Shown here: in pieces, positions 26,385 through 35,347 of the stretch
How the letters are laid out: each line of letters opens with the position of its first letter
How positions within the stretch are numbered: the first letter of the stretch is position 1
Made by a program: the position numbers and the translations under genes
Source of the DNA: JANQPX01 sp965204405
GTDB taxonomy: Bacteria; Pseudomonadota; Alphaproteobacteria; Geminicoccales; Geminicoccaceae
NCBI GenBank assembly: GCA_965204405.1
Contig: CBDBEN010000005.1
Span: 1,612,001-1,676,000 of the forward strand
Length of the DNA stretch: 64,000 nt
Reading direction: 5' to 3'
The notes under the pieces: model-generated
What the model was told of the DNA's origin: nothing
What the model saw: the letters and a program-made list of their open reading frames with translations, nothing else
Databases searched by the model: none

Positions 26385-27358
26385 GCGGGACCGGAACCGC
26401 GATGCCTTCGTCTCTCCATTTCAAGCGAGTGGCGATGATCGGCATCGGGCTGATCAATGGCTCCCTTGCCAGGGTGCTGAAGCGTCACGGCCTTGCCGAC
26501 GAGATCGTCGCCTGCGCGAGGCGGGTGGAAACCATCGAGCAGGCCAAAGCGCTTGGCCTTGCCGACCGTGTTACGACCGATCCTGCGGAAGCGGTGATCG
26601 GCGCCGATCTGGTGGTGATCGGCACGCCGCCCGGCGCTGCCGGCAGCATCGCCGAAGCGATCACCTCGACCCTGGACCGCCAGGCGATCATCACCGATGT
26701 CGGTTCGATCAAACGCAAGGTCGTCCAGGACGTCCAGCCCCGCCTGCCGTTCCCCGGCCGCTTCGTTCCCGGGCATCCGGTGGCGGGCTCGGAGAAGTCG
26801 GGTCCGGAGGCGAGTTTCGAGACCCTGTTCGAGGGGCGCCACTGTATTCTGACGCCGACCGCAGAGACCGATCCGGATGCGCTCGAGACGGTGCAAGCGC
26901 TCTGGCGGGCGGCGGGATCGCGCGTATCGATCATGACGCCCGATCACCATGACCGTATCCTGGCGATTACCTCCCATCTGCCCCATCTGATCGCCTACAC
27001 CATCGTCGGCACGGTCGCCGATCTGGAGGAGCATCAGCAGACCGAGGTGCTGCGTTTCTCTGCCGGCGGCTTTACCGATTTTACCAGGATCGCCGGCTCG
27101 GATCCGGTGATGTGGCGCGATATTTTCCTCCATAACAAAGACGCCGTGCTCGAAATGCTCGGTCGCTTCACCGAAGACCTGAGCGCTTTGCAGCGGGCGA
27201 TCCGCTGGGGCGACGGCGACGCTCTCGAAACCCTCTTCACCCGCACTCGGGATGTGCGCCGGGGCGTGATCGCCGAAGGCCAGGCCTATGATCGCCAGGC
27301 CCTTGAGGATCGCCAGAAAATGAGCGAAGACGCCCCGCTTCAGGAAGACAGAACCTAG
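26381..27358 (+). CDS. tyrC: Prephenate/arogenate dehydrogenase
   Basis: A 325-residue NAD-dependent dehydrogenase of the TyrA/TyrC family. The Rossmann motif is VAMIGIGLINGSLA, and the catalytic-region landmarks are TDVGSIKRKV, FVPGHPVAGSEKSGP and SHLPHLIAYTIV, with His in the HPV stretch. It performs the oxidative decarboxylation of prephenate or cyclohexadienyl substrates in tyrosine synthesis. The start at 26381 overlaps the aminotransferase stop (ATGA); a longer frame from 26249 is rejected because it runs through the hisC gene. Confidence 0.94.
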   Translation: MSGTGTAMPSSLHFKRVAMIGIGLINGSLARVLKRHGLADEIVACARRVETIEQAKALGLADRVTTDPAEAVIGADLVVIGTPPGAAGSIAEAITSTLDRQAIITDVGSIKRKVVQDVQPRLPFPGRFVPGHPVAGSEKSGPEASFETLFEGRHCILTPTAETDPDALETVQALWRAAGSRVSIMTPDHHDRILAITSHLPHLIAYTIVGTVADLEEHQQTEVLRFSAGGFTDFTRIAGSDPVMWRDIFLHNKDAVLEMLGRFTEDLSALQRAIRWGDGDALETLFTRTRDVRRGVIAEGQAYDRQALEDRQKMSEDAPLQEDRT

Positions 27359-27364
27359 AGCGCC

Positions 27365-27967
27365 ATGGATAACCTTGAAAAAGACGCCAGCATCCGCGAC
27401 AGCGACACGGCAGTCACCAGCCCAAAGTCGGCAGGTGCTGCCAGCACCGGTACATGGATTTTTGCCTATGGATCCTTGATGTGGCGGCCGGGTTTCGAGT
27501 ATCAGACGTCGAGCCTGGCCAGGCTTCAGGGCTATCACCGCAGCCTTTGCGTCTATTCATGGGTTCACCGCGGCACCCAGGAAAAACCTGGCCTGGTGTT
27601 CGGCCTGGATCGCGGTGGGGCCTGCAAAGGCTACGGATTTCGCGTTGCCAAGGAGAATGAGGCCGAGGTGATCGCCTATCTCGATGCAAGAGAGCTGGTG
27701 ACCGACGTCTATCGGCGCAAACGCCTGCCGATCATCACCGAACAAGGTCCCGTGCCTGCCTGGTGCTACGTCGTCCGCCGCGACCACGCCCAATATGCAG
27801 GCCGCCTCCCCGAAGACCGCCTTCTCGCCCTGATCCGCCACAGCCAGGGCGTCTCCGGCCACTGTCGGGACTATATTCTCAGCACCGCCAGTCACCTGGA
27901 ACAAATGGGCGTTCTGGACGCCACCCTCAAAAACCTCGCAGCTACTCTCCAAGAGGATTCTTTGTGA
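27365..27967 (+). CDS. chaC: Gamma-glutamylcyclotransferase, ChaC type
   Basis: A 200-residue protein of the ChaC/GGCT fold. The family motif YGSLMWRPGFEY lies near residue 38, followed by RLQGYHRSLCVYSWVHRGT and the catalytic-type glutamate in YLDARE. Such enzymes cleave glutathione to 5-oxoproline and cysteinylglycine. The first 30 residues are not part of the fold. It starts 6 bp after tyrC and is probably co-transcribed with it, although the functions are unrelated. Confidence 0.92.
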   Translation: MDNLEKDASIRDSDTAVTSPKSAGAASTGTWIFAYGSLMWRPGFEYQTSSLARLQGYHRSLCVYSWVHRGTQEKPGLVFGLDRGGACKGYGFRVAKENEAEVIAYLDARELVTDVYRRKRLPIITEQGPVPAWCYVVRRDHAQYAGRLPEDRLLALIRHSQGVSGHCRDYILSTASHLEQMGVLDATLKNLAATLQEDSL

Positions 27968-28536
27968 TTTTTCGGCTCGCTGGCTATGAGATGTCAACCT
28001 ATTGATAGATATGGATTTTATGAGATTCTTGGGTTCGTTTGGTTTTTGAGGACCTTTGCGATATGGACCGCTTTTCTACGGGATTCAGATTTTACATGAC
28101 CATAGGAAATCATTCAACTTTGCTATGAAATGGAATGTCTCGATTGGCCCGATCAGCGGACACCGGTTATCACTGGCTAAGGCTCACAATTGGCCCATTC
28201 CTGCCGATAGCCGGCTGTAGAATTTTCAAACTTGCACGCGCCGTGCCTGGAATAGCGAATATGAAAACCAGCATTGAAGGAAGCGCTGGTGTCATTAAAA
28301 TTGGGCGTTTATGATTTCTTCACCTACACATTGCCCGGCTTCATACATCTTCTTGCTCGTTCTCTCTGACAAGCGCCATTGTAGAACGACACAAAACTCC
28401 GGCAAAAACGCAACACCCCCGAATTTGTGACGCTCTCCCATCTGAATCTTCAAGACTTCTAGTCACCATGCGAAGTTGGACGTGGCAACAAGTTAAAAAA
28501 TCAGATCCGACGTGCGTTCAAGAGAGGAGACACAAA
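27968..28536. other. AT-rich non-coding stretch
   Basis: These 570 bp are clearly more AT-rich than the flanking genes and have stops in all frames. No RNA gene, repeat or clear promoter was recognised. It precedes an unrecognised gene with similar AT content. Confidence 0.5.
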
Positions 28537-29637
28537 GTGTCTAGCGACAGCAGAGAGGAAGAGAGGGCGCATAACCTCAATGAACTGGCGCAAGCAATCA
28601 GAGCACGGTCATCGGAGGATTCTGACTTCAGTCGCGCGGTTGGCTCCATGGAGGAAGACCTAAATTATATTTTGAATGCCCTCCGAAGTGATCCTGAAAC
28701 ATGGCGAATCAATCGAGCGTTTCATACAGTCCATGTTCCGAGCTTTCTTGCAATCGTGTCGATGATGCGGAACATCGATGACATGAATTCTGTGACAGGA
28801 GAAGAAAGACTGCAAATCAACAAGGCTATCCATCGTGCCGGTCAACTGGTGTCCGATGCAAGACATGACATCGAGCGCGTGACGCTTCACGAGGCGATGG
28901 TCAAAGTGCAAGTACTGGCCCAGCAGGTGCCGCCTGCGACCCAACCGTTTGAGAAAGCCTCCTTCTACGACAGAGCACTTGGTGGAATAAAGTCCGCATC
29001 CAAAAGTTCGCTGAACACTGTGAGCAGCGGCGCCACTGCGCTGCCAAAAGTGGTGGGGCGTGCAAAAGACAGCATGGCATCATCACTGGATCGTGCAAGC
29101 GCAGTGCCGTTGCTGGCGGCAAACCTGCAAAAGGCACTGTCCGGTGTCATTTCAGACAATGTGACCAAGCCAATCCAGATGCGGTTGCAGGCGGGTGAAA
29201 AAGCTTTGAAATACGGTGTTGGGGCCGGTATCGGAATTGGTGTTGTCACCGCAGTCTTGTTTCCGCCGCTGCTGCCCATCAGCGCTGGCGGAGCAGTGTT
29301 GGCTGCGATGCGAGGCTGGCGCTCAGAAATGGAAGCAGCTCGCAAACTGAATGAAGCAAAGCGTGAAAAACGGCTTTCGGAACTGAAGGCAGAGCGTTCG
29401 GCAGCGCTCTTGCACCTTACGAATGGCGCGTCGTCATTTCAGATGGAAACAGACGAAATGAACCTGACCGTCGATGTAGATACAGGCGAAGCAGAAGCAG
29501 TCATTCTGAAAGGTAAGCACACCGGCCGCTCGTGGTCAGATTTGGACGTCGCAGAAAAGGCAGAAGTAGTGTCTATATTGACCCAAGGCACCGAAGTTAT
29601 TTTGGAAATACTGAAGTTTGGAAAAGCAAATCTATGA
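28537..29637 (+). CDS. Unrecognised protein with a glycine-rich hydrophobic segment
   Basis: I do not recognise a family. The protein of 366 residues is mostly predicted helical and charged: an N-terminal helical part (about 1-150), a Ser/Ala-rich middle, a Gly/Ala/Ile-rich hydrophobic segment at about 225-258 (YGVGAGIGIGVVTAVLF, then PPLLPISAGGAVLAAM) and a charged helix after it. The hydrophobic segment could be one membrane hairpin or a glycine-zipper insertion element. The start GTG at 28537 is chosen for its strong GAGAGGAG site 6-7 bp upstream; the frame is open from 28468. Base composition differs from the neighbours, suggesting transfer. Confidence 0.65.
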   Translation: MSSDSREEERAHNLNELAQAIRARSSEDSDFSRAVGSMEEDLNYILNALRSDPETWRINRAFHTVHVPSFLAIVSMMRNIDDMNSVTGEERLQINKAIHRAGQLVSDARHDIERVTLHEAMVKVQVLAQQVPPATQPFEKASFYDRALGGIKSASKSSLNTVSSGATALPKVVGRAKDSMASSLDRASAVPLLAANLQKALSGVISDNVTKPIQMRLQAGEKALKYGVGAGIGIGVVTAVLFPPLLPISAGGAVLAAMRGWRSEMEAARKLNEAKREKRLSELKAERSAALLHLTNGASSFQMETDEMNLTVDVDTGEAEAVILKGKHTGRSWSDLDVAEKAEVVSILTQGTEVILEILKFGKANL

Positions 29638-29842
29638 CAATAACTGTCACTGTAGGTGGCATCGGCTGTCAACGGCGACGCAGGAAATGCCTTCCGACCG
29701 GTTTTGTGTAGGTTTCTCGGACGCCGATTATGCGGTGGCGGCCGAACTTTTCCAGGCCCAAGCGTCGGAGAAGCGCCATTGCACGATGCGGAAGAATGCT
29801 TTGCGACATCAATCCGGGGTATAGCGCCCATAAGCAACCACC

Positions 29843-31039
29843 CTAAACGGACCGCTCCTCCGCCTTGCCGAAAGCGGGCAGAAAAGCGAGTGGTGGTACG
29901 GCGAGCAGGGCCACGGCTGCCATGGCCAGCATGGCGTTGTTGATTCCGTACCAATCGCCGACCAGCCCGAAAAGCCAGGGGCCGAGGGCGGCGGCGAAGC
30001 TGGTGGATGAGTACATGATGGCGTAGCCGCGTGCCATGCGTTTGGGATGGATGAGGTCCGGGATCAGGCCGTAGGTGATGGAGGTGGAGCCCTGGGCGAC
30101 GATGCCGAGCGGCGGGAGGAGGAGGAAGGCCAGCCAGGCGGGGGCTGCGATCACGGCGATCAGGCCAAGCGCGGTCAGTCCTTGGACGAGGGCGAAGGCC
30201 GGACGCACGCCGAGGCGTTCTGCGAGATAGCCGCAGCCGGCCTTGCCGAAGATGCCGCCGGTCAGGACGGCCACCGTCGCCATGGTGGCGATGGCGAGCG
30301 GGAGGCCCTTTTCGATCATCAGGAAGGCGACGAACACCAGAACGCCTGCCTGGACCACGTTGTCGATGGAAATGATCACCAAGAGCGTGCCGAAGGCTCG
30401 CCAGTTCAGGACGCCCCAGCCCAGCTTTTCATCCGGATCACTGCGCTCGGCGCTGAGCGTTGCCTTGACCTTGAGATGCCGGGCGGCGACGGTGACACCC
30501 ACTGCCGCCAGAAGTGTCAACAACCCGAAAAAAAAAGAGATTTGCTGCCACGCAAAGCCGGCGCCGATCGCCAAGCTGAAAAGACCGGAGAAGCCGAGCT
30601 TTCCGACATCGCCGGATGCGTTATAGAGCCCGAGTGCGCCGCGGCGTCCGCCGGTCGCATAGGCGGTGCTGACCAGCGCCGATGACGGCGAATGCTGAAA
30701 CGCCGTGCCTACGCCGACGATCAGAAGGCAGGCGGTGACGATCATCGGGTCGGGGGCGGCGGCGACCGAGGCGTAGCCGATGCCGGAGAGGATCAGGCCG
30801 AAGACCAGCGTGCGCCCTTCGCCGATTCGCTCGGCAAGGACGCCGGAGTAGATCTCGAGCACCGCCTGCGCCAGGCTTTTCAGCCCCTTGATCAGGCCGA
30901 CCTGGGCATAGGTGAAGCCGAAGGTCTGCGCGAGAACCGGCATCAGCACATAGGTCGCCGCGGTCAGCCCGTCCTGGACGACATGGGCGGTACAGCCGAC
31001 GGCGAGGGCGGTTCTTTGGGGGGCAATCGCGGGAGGCAT
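29843..31039 (-). CDS. MFS transporter (fosmidomycin-resistance-like branch)
   Basis: A 398-residue major facilitator with about 12 hydrophobic helices, the loop-2/3 motif ERIGEGRTLVFGLILSG and the AFQHSPSSALVSTAYATGG region typical of the FSR-like branch. Members export drugs or small metabolites across the inner membrane. It is a single gene here, with a repeat end and a MITE 80-100 bp upstream of its start, so its promoter may be affected by these. Confidence 0.88.
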   Translation of the reverse strand: MPPAIAPQRTALAVGCTAHVVQDGLTAATYVLMPVLAQTFGFTYAQVGLIKGLKSLAQAVLEIYSGVLAERIGEGRTLVFGLILSGIGYASVAAAPDPMIVTACLLIVGVGTAFQHSPSSALVSTAYATGGRRGALGLYNASGDVGKLGFSGLFSLAIGAGFAWQQISFFFGLLTLLAAVGVTVAARHLKVKATLSAERSDPDEKLGWGVLNWRAFGTLLVIISIDNVVQAGVLVFVAFLMIEKGLPLAIATMATVAVLTGGIFGKAGCGYLAERLGVRPAFALVQGLTALGLIAVIAAPAWLAFLLLPPLGIVAQGSTSITYGLIPDLIHPKRMARGYAIMYSSTSFAAALGPWLFGLVGDWYGINNAMLAMAAVALLAVPPLAFLPAFGKAEERSV

Positions 31040-31116
31040 GGGTCTGCTATATCACGGGATCCCGCCGATGTCTGGCCCCGGTACGGCTAATGGCATTGCC
31101 GAAACAAAAAGATCCC

Positions 31117-31136
31117 TAATGATGTGGTCATACCAC
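31117..31136 (-). repeat. GTGGTATGACCAC-type repeat end, copy 2
   Basis: Read on the minus strand it is GTGGTATGACCACATCATTA. Two bases (CA, probably a mutated TA) separate it from the start of the MITE at 31139, giving the same end-to-end arrangement as the other chained elements. Confidence 0.45.
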
Positions 31137-31138
31137 CA

Positions 31139-31263
31139 GAGCATTTTTCGATCTTATGAAGTCACCACCAGCCCTCTCCCCCTCCCAACCACCCGATATG
31201 GTCGGGATCCTGCGGGTGGTTGGGAGGGGGAGAGGGCTGGTTCGGTTTGATCAGAAAATGCCA
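31139..31263 (+). repeat. MITE type A, copy 1 (125 bp)
   Basis: It starts with GAGCATTTTTCGATC and ends with TTTGATCAGAAAATGCC. Inside is a perfect 28-bp stem, starting CCAGCCCTCTCCCCC and ending GGGGGAGAGGGCTGG, around the loop ATATGGTCGGGATCCT. It has the same length and end sequences as the copies at 41594 and 48282. It lies between the MFS and universal-stress-protein genes. Confidence 0.85.
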
Positions 31264-31383
31264 CCAGCTTCTTCAACGAATTGATCAGGATCAAGCCCAA
31301 CACCGTCTTGCTCGCCTACCCTGGTCCTGCATGCCGCCATGCCGTTTCGGCCATGCATCCAAGGACGTTTCGGGGAGTGTCGA

Positions 31384-31797
31384 ATGTACAAGACCATCAT
31401 GATCCCGGTTGATCTGGAACATGCGGATCAACTGGACAAGGCCCTGACGATAGGGGCCGATCTCGCCAAGCATTACGGTGCCGACCTTCATGCGGTAAGC
31501 GTGACGGGCACTGCACCTGGCGCCGTGGCGCGCGATCCGACGGACTACGCCGCAAAGCTCGAGGCGTTCGCGGCGGAGCAAACGGCATTGAGGGGCATTC
31601 ATTTCAAAACGAAGGTGATGGTCTCCCATGATCCGCCGGCAGACCTGGAGAATACGCTCAAGAAAGCCGGATCGGAAATCGGCGCCGACCTGGTCGTCAT
31701 GGCATCCCATGTGCCGGGTTTTCTCGAATACATCTTCTCATCGCGGGCAGGCTATCTCGCATCGCACTCGGACCTGTCGGTCTTCGTGGTGAGATGA
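31384..31797 (+). CDS. Universal stress protein (UspA family)
   Basis: A 137-residue single-domain Usp protein. It has the family start MYKTIMIPVDLEHADQLDKAL and the C-terminal SEIGADLVVMASHVPGFLEYIFSS followed by SDLSVFVVR. The usual ATP-binding G-2x-G-9x-G(S/T) pattern is not obvious (SHVPG replaces SHGRxG). It is probably a cytoplasmic stress-response protein. The ATG at 31384 is used; 15 extra residues from 31339 are unlike the family. Confidence 0.9.
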   Translation: MYKTIMIPVDLEHADQLDKALTIGADLAKHYGADLHAVSVTGTAPGAVARDPTDYAAKLEAFAAEQTALRGIHFKTKVMVSHDPPADLENTLKKAGSEIGADLVVMASHVPGFLEYIFSSRAGYLASHSDLSVFVVR

Positions 31798-31921
31798 ACC
31801 CCGAAGCGTTTGAGGTTTACGCGGTACCAGCCCTCTCCCCCGCCCAACCACCCCAACGCACCGACCCTATCGGGTGGTTGGGTGAGGGAGAGGGCTGGAT
31901 CGACCTGTCCCGGAAATGTGC
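31798..31921 (+). repeat. MITE type B, copy 1
   Basis: It begins immediately after the TGA stop of the stress-protein gene with a decayed end, then TTTGAGGTTTACGCGGTACC. The stem arms are CCAGCCCTCTCCCCC and GGGAGAGGGCTGG. It ends GGATCGACCTGTCCCGG AAATGTGC before a TA at 31922-31923. The hairpin is well placed to act as a terminator for both flanking, convergent genes. Confidence 0.75.
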
Positions 31922-31992
31922 TAAGGCCGCTTAAACGTTGGCCTCTGTGCCTTGCCCTGCCGGTTAAGGAAACCCGTCTGATCAAAAAAAAA

Positions 31993-33009
31993 CTAAACGG
32001 CAAACTCGTCGAGATCGAGGGTGGATTTTTTGCCGATCCTGCCGCCGTGTTCGCGCAGCCACGCCTCGGTGGCATCGCGGCCGGCGCTCTTGAGATAGGT
32101 GAGGAAATTCCACGCCGTGTTGTTCTTGCTGCTGACGCCCAGATTTCCCATGGCGTCCGGGTCGGCGATGCGGTGGAAATAGACGGGGCGATAGCGCTTG
32201 TCGGTGATCACGCCCTCTTCGACCAGGCGTGTGAGGGTGCTGATATGGTCCAGCTCGCGCATCAGCGAGGAGTTCATGGTGACCTCGTTCAGCCGGTCCA
32301 TGATGTCCTTCGAGGTGACGGGCAGGTTCTCGCGCTTGGTCGGGTTGAGCTGGACGATGACAACGTCGCTGGCATGGCAGGCGCTGACCAGGGGCTTCAG
32401 CACCGGATTGCCGACGAAACCGCCATCCCAGTAATAGGCGCCGTCGATCTCGACGGCCCGATGGAGCTGCGGGAGGCAGGCGGATGCCAGGATCGCTTCA
32501 GCACTTAGCTCCGCATTGTCGAAGATGCGAAGCTTGTTGTTCTGCAAATTGGTGGCGCAAACGAACAGCCGGATCGCATCGTCGTGGCGCAGCCGGTCGA
32601 AATCGAAACGGTCGTTGATGAGATCCCTGAGCGGGTTGCTGTCCAGCGGGTTGAGCTGATAGGGGGACACGAACTGCGCCATGACATCGAGCCAGATGCT
32701 GGCCGGCGACCAATCCATGTTCCAGGCCTGGTTGAGGCTGTGAAAGGGGGTGGACTGGTAAGGGTTGAAGGCGGCGGCACCGACGCTGCTGATGCCACGC
32801 CAGAAATCCTCGAGGGCCGCCTTGGCGCCGTCTCGCCCGTCATGAAGCCCGTGGGCAAGCGCGCAGGCGTTCATGGCCCCAGCACTGGTGCCGCTGATTC
32901 CCGTGATATCGATCATCTCCTCTTCCAGGAGTCGATCGAGGACGCCCCAGGTAAAGGCGCCATGGGCGCCGCCGCCCTGGAGCGCCAGGGTTATGGTTCG
33001 CTTTTTCAT
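31993..33009 (-). CDS. Patatin-like phospholipase (RssA-type)
   Basis: A 338-residue patatin. The oxyanion motif GGGAHG is at 12-17, the catalytic Ser42 sits in GTSAG, and the dyad Asp is in the DGGFVGNP stretch. Such enzymes hydrolyse ester bonds of lipids, usually at the membrane. It is intact and stands alone, convergent with the stress-protein gene. The ATG at 33009 is used rather than the TTG 6 bp upstream. Confidence 0.93.
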   Translation of the reverse strand: MKKRTITLALQGGGAHGAFTWGVLDRLLEEEMIDITGISGTSAGAMNACALAHGLHDGRDGAKAALEDFWRGISSVGAAAFNPYQSTPFHSLNQAWNMDWSPASIWLDVMAQFVSPYQLNPLDSNPLRDLINDRFDFDRLRHDDAIRLFVCATNLQNNKLRIFDNAELSAEAILASACLPQLHRAVEIDGAYYWDGGFVGNPVLKPLVSACHASDVVIVQLNPTKRENLPVTSKDIMDRLNEVTMNSSLMRELDHISTLTRLVEEGVITDKRYRPVYFHRIADPDAMGNLGVSSKNNTAWNFLTYLKSAGRDATEAWLREHGGRIGKKSTLDLDEFAV

Positions 33010-33162
33010 CACCAATCATCACATGGAAACAGGAGGTTACGTTTTTCCAAGGCGACTCCTTCATTGTGGACATACCCCTAGCAAACCAACGGTGAAAAAG
33101 CGACGACAAACGCAAACTACACCCCTGGGTTCCTTGGCGCTTTTTGCGATTGCGGTAGGAAC

Positions 33163-33185
33163 CAAATGAAGTGGCGATACCACAG
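33163..33185 (-). repeat. GTGGTATGACCAC-type repeat end, copy 3
   Basis: The minus strand reads GTGGTATCGCCACTTCATTT. A related, more decayed version (GGGGTATGTCCACAATGAAG, minus strand, about 33064-33083) lies about 100 bp away in the same orientation. Confidence 0.4.
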
Positions 33186-33267
33186 GTGTTTGACCCCGGT
33201 GCGGGATGAGGAGGTCTTGCCGGTGACGGCGGCATCGGCCTATAAGGCGGGCAGGATCCTCTCAACC

Positions 33268-34104
33268 ATGGCGACTCCTTTGCTGACTTTCGCGATCGCT
33301 TTTCCGACGATCGATCCGGTGATGATCGAGATCGGCCCTCTGGTGATACGCTGGTATGCGCTGGCCTACATCGCCGGCCTGGTGCTCGGCTGGCTCTATC
33401 TGCGCTGGCTGGTCCAGCGGCCGGGCTGGCAGATGACTCCGCTGGATCTGGACGACCTGCTGCTCTACGTCACCCTCGGCGTCGTGCTTGGCGGTCGGCT
33501 GGGCTATGTGCTGTTCTATCGCCCGGACTTCTATCTCAGCCATCCTGGGGAAATTCTGGCGGTATGGCAGGGAGGGATGTCGTTCCACGGTGGGCTTCTA
33601 GGTGTGCTGGCGGCGATGGCGCTGTTTGCCTATCGGCGGAAAATACCTTTCCTGGAGATTGGTGACGCCGTGGCTGCGGCAACACCGATCGGCCTGCTGT
33701 TCGGCCGCATCGCCAACTTCATCAATGGCGAGCTGTTCGGCCGGGCGAGCGATGTTCCCTGGGCGGTGATTTTCCCCCATGGCGGTCCCGATCCCCGCCA
33801 TCCGAGCCAGCTCTACGAATCGGCACTCGAAGGTCTGCTGCTGTTCCTCATTCTCTTCTGGTTCGCGCGCCAGGCGAGAAAGCCGGAGCATCGCGGCCGG
33901 ATCGGCGGCCTCTTTCTCATCGGCTACGGCCTCGCCCGGTCCTTCGTCGAGCTGTTTCGGGAGCCGGATGCTCATTTGGGCTTTCTTCTCGGCGGCACCG
34001 TTACCATGGGGCAGATTCTGTCGCTGCCGATGATCATCATCGGTCTTGTTCTCGTGATCAGGAGTTATGGCAGCCCAAAGCCTTCCCGTGTCGAGCAGTC
34101 CTGA
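33268..34104 (+). CDS. lgt: Prolipoprotein diacylglyceryl transferase
   Basis: A 278-residue inner-membrane enzyme that transfers diacylglycerol from phosphatidylglycerol to the lipobox cysteine of prolipoproteins. Landmarks are the IGPLVIRWYALAYIAGLVLG helix, the catalytic-region MSFHGGLLG, the Lgt signature GRIANFINGELFGRA and HPSQLYESALEG. The ATG at 33268 is used because the 34 residues from 33166 are unlike the family. It overlaps midA by 38 bp. Confidence 0.96.
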   Translation: MATPLLTFAIAFPTIDPVMIEIGPLVIRWYALAYIAGLVLGWLYLRWLVQRPGWQMTPLDLDDLLLYVTLGVVLGGRLGYVLFYRPDFYLSHPGEILAVWQGGMSFHGGLLGVLAAMALFAYRRKIPFLEIGDAVAAATPIGLLFGRIANFINGELFGRASDVPWAVIFPHGGPDPRHPSQLYESALEGLLLFLILFWFARQARKPEHRGRIGGLFLIGYGLARSFVELFREPDAHLGFLLGGTVTMGQILSLPMIIIGLVLVIRSYGSPKPSRVEQS

Positions 34105-35245
34105 AGCGCCTTTACTCCCGCTCATTCACGAACGCATCAGGAAGAGCGGGCCGCTGTCGGTTGCCGACTATATGAGCCTTGCCCTGGATCATCCGGATTT
34201 CGGTTACTACCGCACCCAGGATCCTTTCGGTGCTGCCGGCGATTTCATTACGGCACCGGACATCAGCCAGGTCTTCGGCGAACTTTTGGGCCTTTGGCTG
34301 GCAACGGCCTGGGTTGAGGCCGGGCGGCCTTCGCCCTGTCGCCTGGTCGAGCTTGGTCCCGGACGCGGTCAGCTTATGGCGGACCTGCTCAGAGCCGCCG
34401 CCGGGGTCGAGGGCTTTTTAGCCGGCGCCGACATCCACATGGTGGAGAGCAGCGAGCGGCTGCGAGCGGTTCAGCGCCAAGCACTCCCGGATCATCATAT
34501 CGTCTGGCATGACCGGATAGAGACGGTGCCCGAGGGACCTCTGTTTCTCATCGGCAACGAGTTTTTGGACGCCTTGCCGGCCCATCAACTGATCCGAACC
34601 GAATCGGGTTGGGCTGAGCGCCTGGTGTCGGTCGAGGATGACGGCAGTCTCGGATTTTCGACAGGCGCGGCACCGACCGGTCTTCTGAGGCTTATTGCCG
34701 AAAGCGCTTGGGGCAATAGTGAGGAGCTCAATGTTGGCGACATTGCCGAGGTCAGCCCTGCAAGGGACGCCCTTGCCGAGGTCCTGGGCCACCGCCTCGC
34801 AAGCCATGGTGGCGTCGCGCTATTGGTCGACTATGGCGCTTGGGTCGATCACCCGACTGGCGACACGCTTCAGGCGGTGCACAATCACCAGGCCGTTGAT
34901 CCGCTCTGCAAGCCTGGTCTTACCGATCTCACCACCCAGATCGATTTCCAAAGCCTGGGCAAGGCAGGCGCGCGTGGCGGCGCCTCGGTGTTTGGCCCGG
35001 TACCGCAAGGCACCTTTCTAAGAGGGCTCGGTATCGAACCCAGAATGGCTGCCCTTCTCAAGAACGCGGATGACGAGCAGCGCCTGGCCCTGCGCGGCGC
35101 CCTTTTTCGCCTGACCGATGCCAGCGCCATGGGTGAAGTGTTCAAGGTCATGGTGCTCGCTTCGCCCCGGGGCCCGCTGCCGCCGGGCTTTCATGCCCCG
35201 ACATTGCCCCCTGCTGAGACCGGTGCGCCGCCGGTTAGGACGTGA
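34067..35245 (+). CDS. midA: MidA/NDUFAF7-family SAM-dependent methyltransferase
   Basis: A 392-residue protein of the DUF185 family. Landmarks are GPLSVADYMSLALDHPDFGY, the SAM-binding VELGPGRGQLMADLL, IGNEFLDALPAHQ and LVDYGAW. The eukaryotic member methylates an arginine of respiratory complex I; the bacterial role is less clear. The gene is translated from within the end of lgt, and lgt-midA-pgeF is a recurring order in alphaproteobacteria. A 102-bp gap follows before pgeF. Confidence 0.9.
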   Translation: MAAQSLPVSSSPEAPLLPLIHERIRKSGPLSVADYMSLALDHPDFGYYRTQDPFGAAGDFITAPDISQVFGELLGLWLATAWVEAGRPSPCRLVELGPGRGQLMADLLRAAAGVEGFLAGADIHMVESSERLRAVQRQALPDHHIVWHDRIETVPEGPLFLIGNEFLDALPAHQLIRTESGWAERLVSVEDDGSLGFSTGAAPTGLLRLIAESAWGNSEELNVGDIAEVSPARDALAEVLGHRLASHGGVALLVDYGAWVDHPTGDTLQAVHNHQAVDPLCKPGLTDLTTQIDFQSLGKAGARGGASVFGPVPQGTFLRGLGIEPRMAALLKNADDEQRLALRGALFRLTDASAMGEVFKVMVLASPRGPLPPGFHAPTLPPAETGAPPVRT

Positions 35246-35347
35246 TCATGCCGAGTGTCAGGAGAGCCATCTGGACCATGGTGGCGCTGAGAAGAAGAGC
35301 CAGTGTGTTTTTGACCGACATCGACAACAGGATATTGGGAACAGACC

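Noticed and set aside
27356..27364. TAGAGCGCC at the tyrC stop, as an element end
   Set aside because: It resembles the GAGC ends after TA, but the chaC start lies 6 bp on and no element body exists.
26291..27538. A 415-residue minus-strand frame opposite tyrC
   Set aside because: The plus strand encodes a well-supported prephenate dehydrogenase and ChaC protein; the antisense frame has no recognisable domain.
31798..31921. Simple rho-independent terminator
   Set aside because: The stem is far longer than a terminator, lacks a T run, and the same ends recur elsewhere with TA flanks, so it is listed as a MITE; it may still stop transcription.
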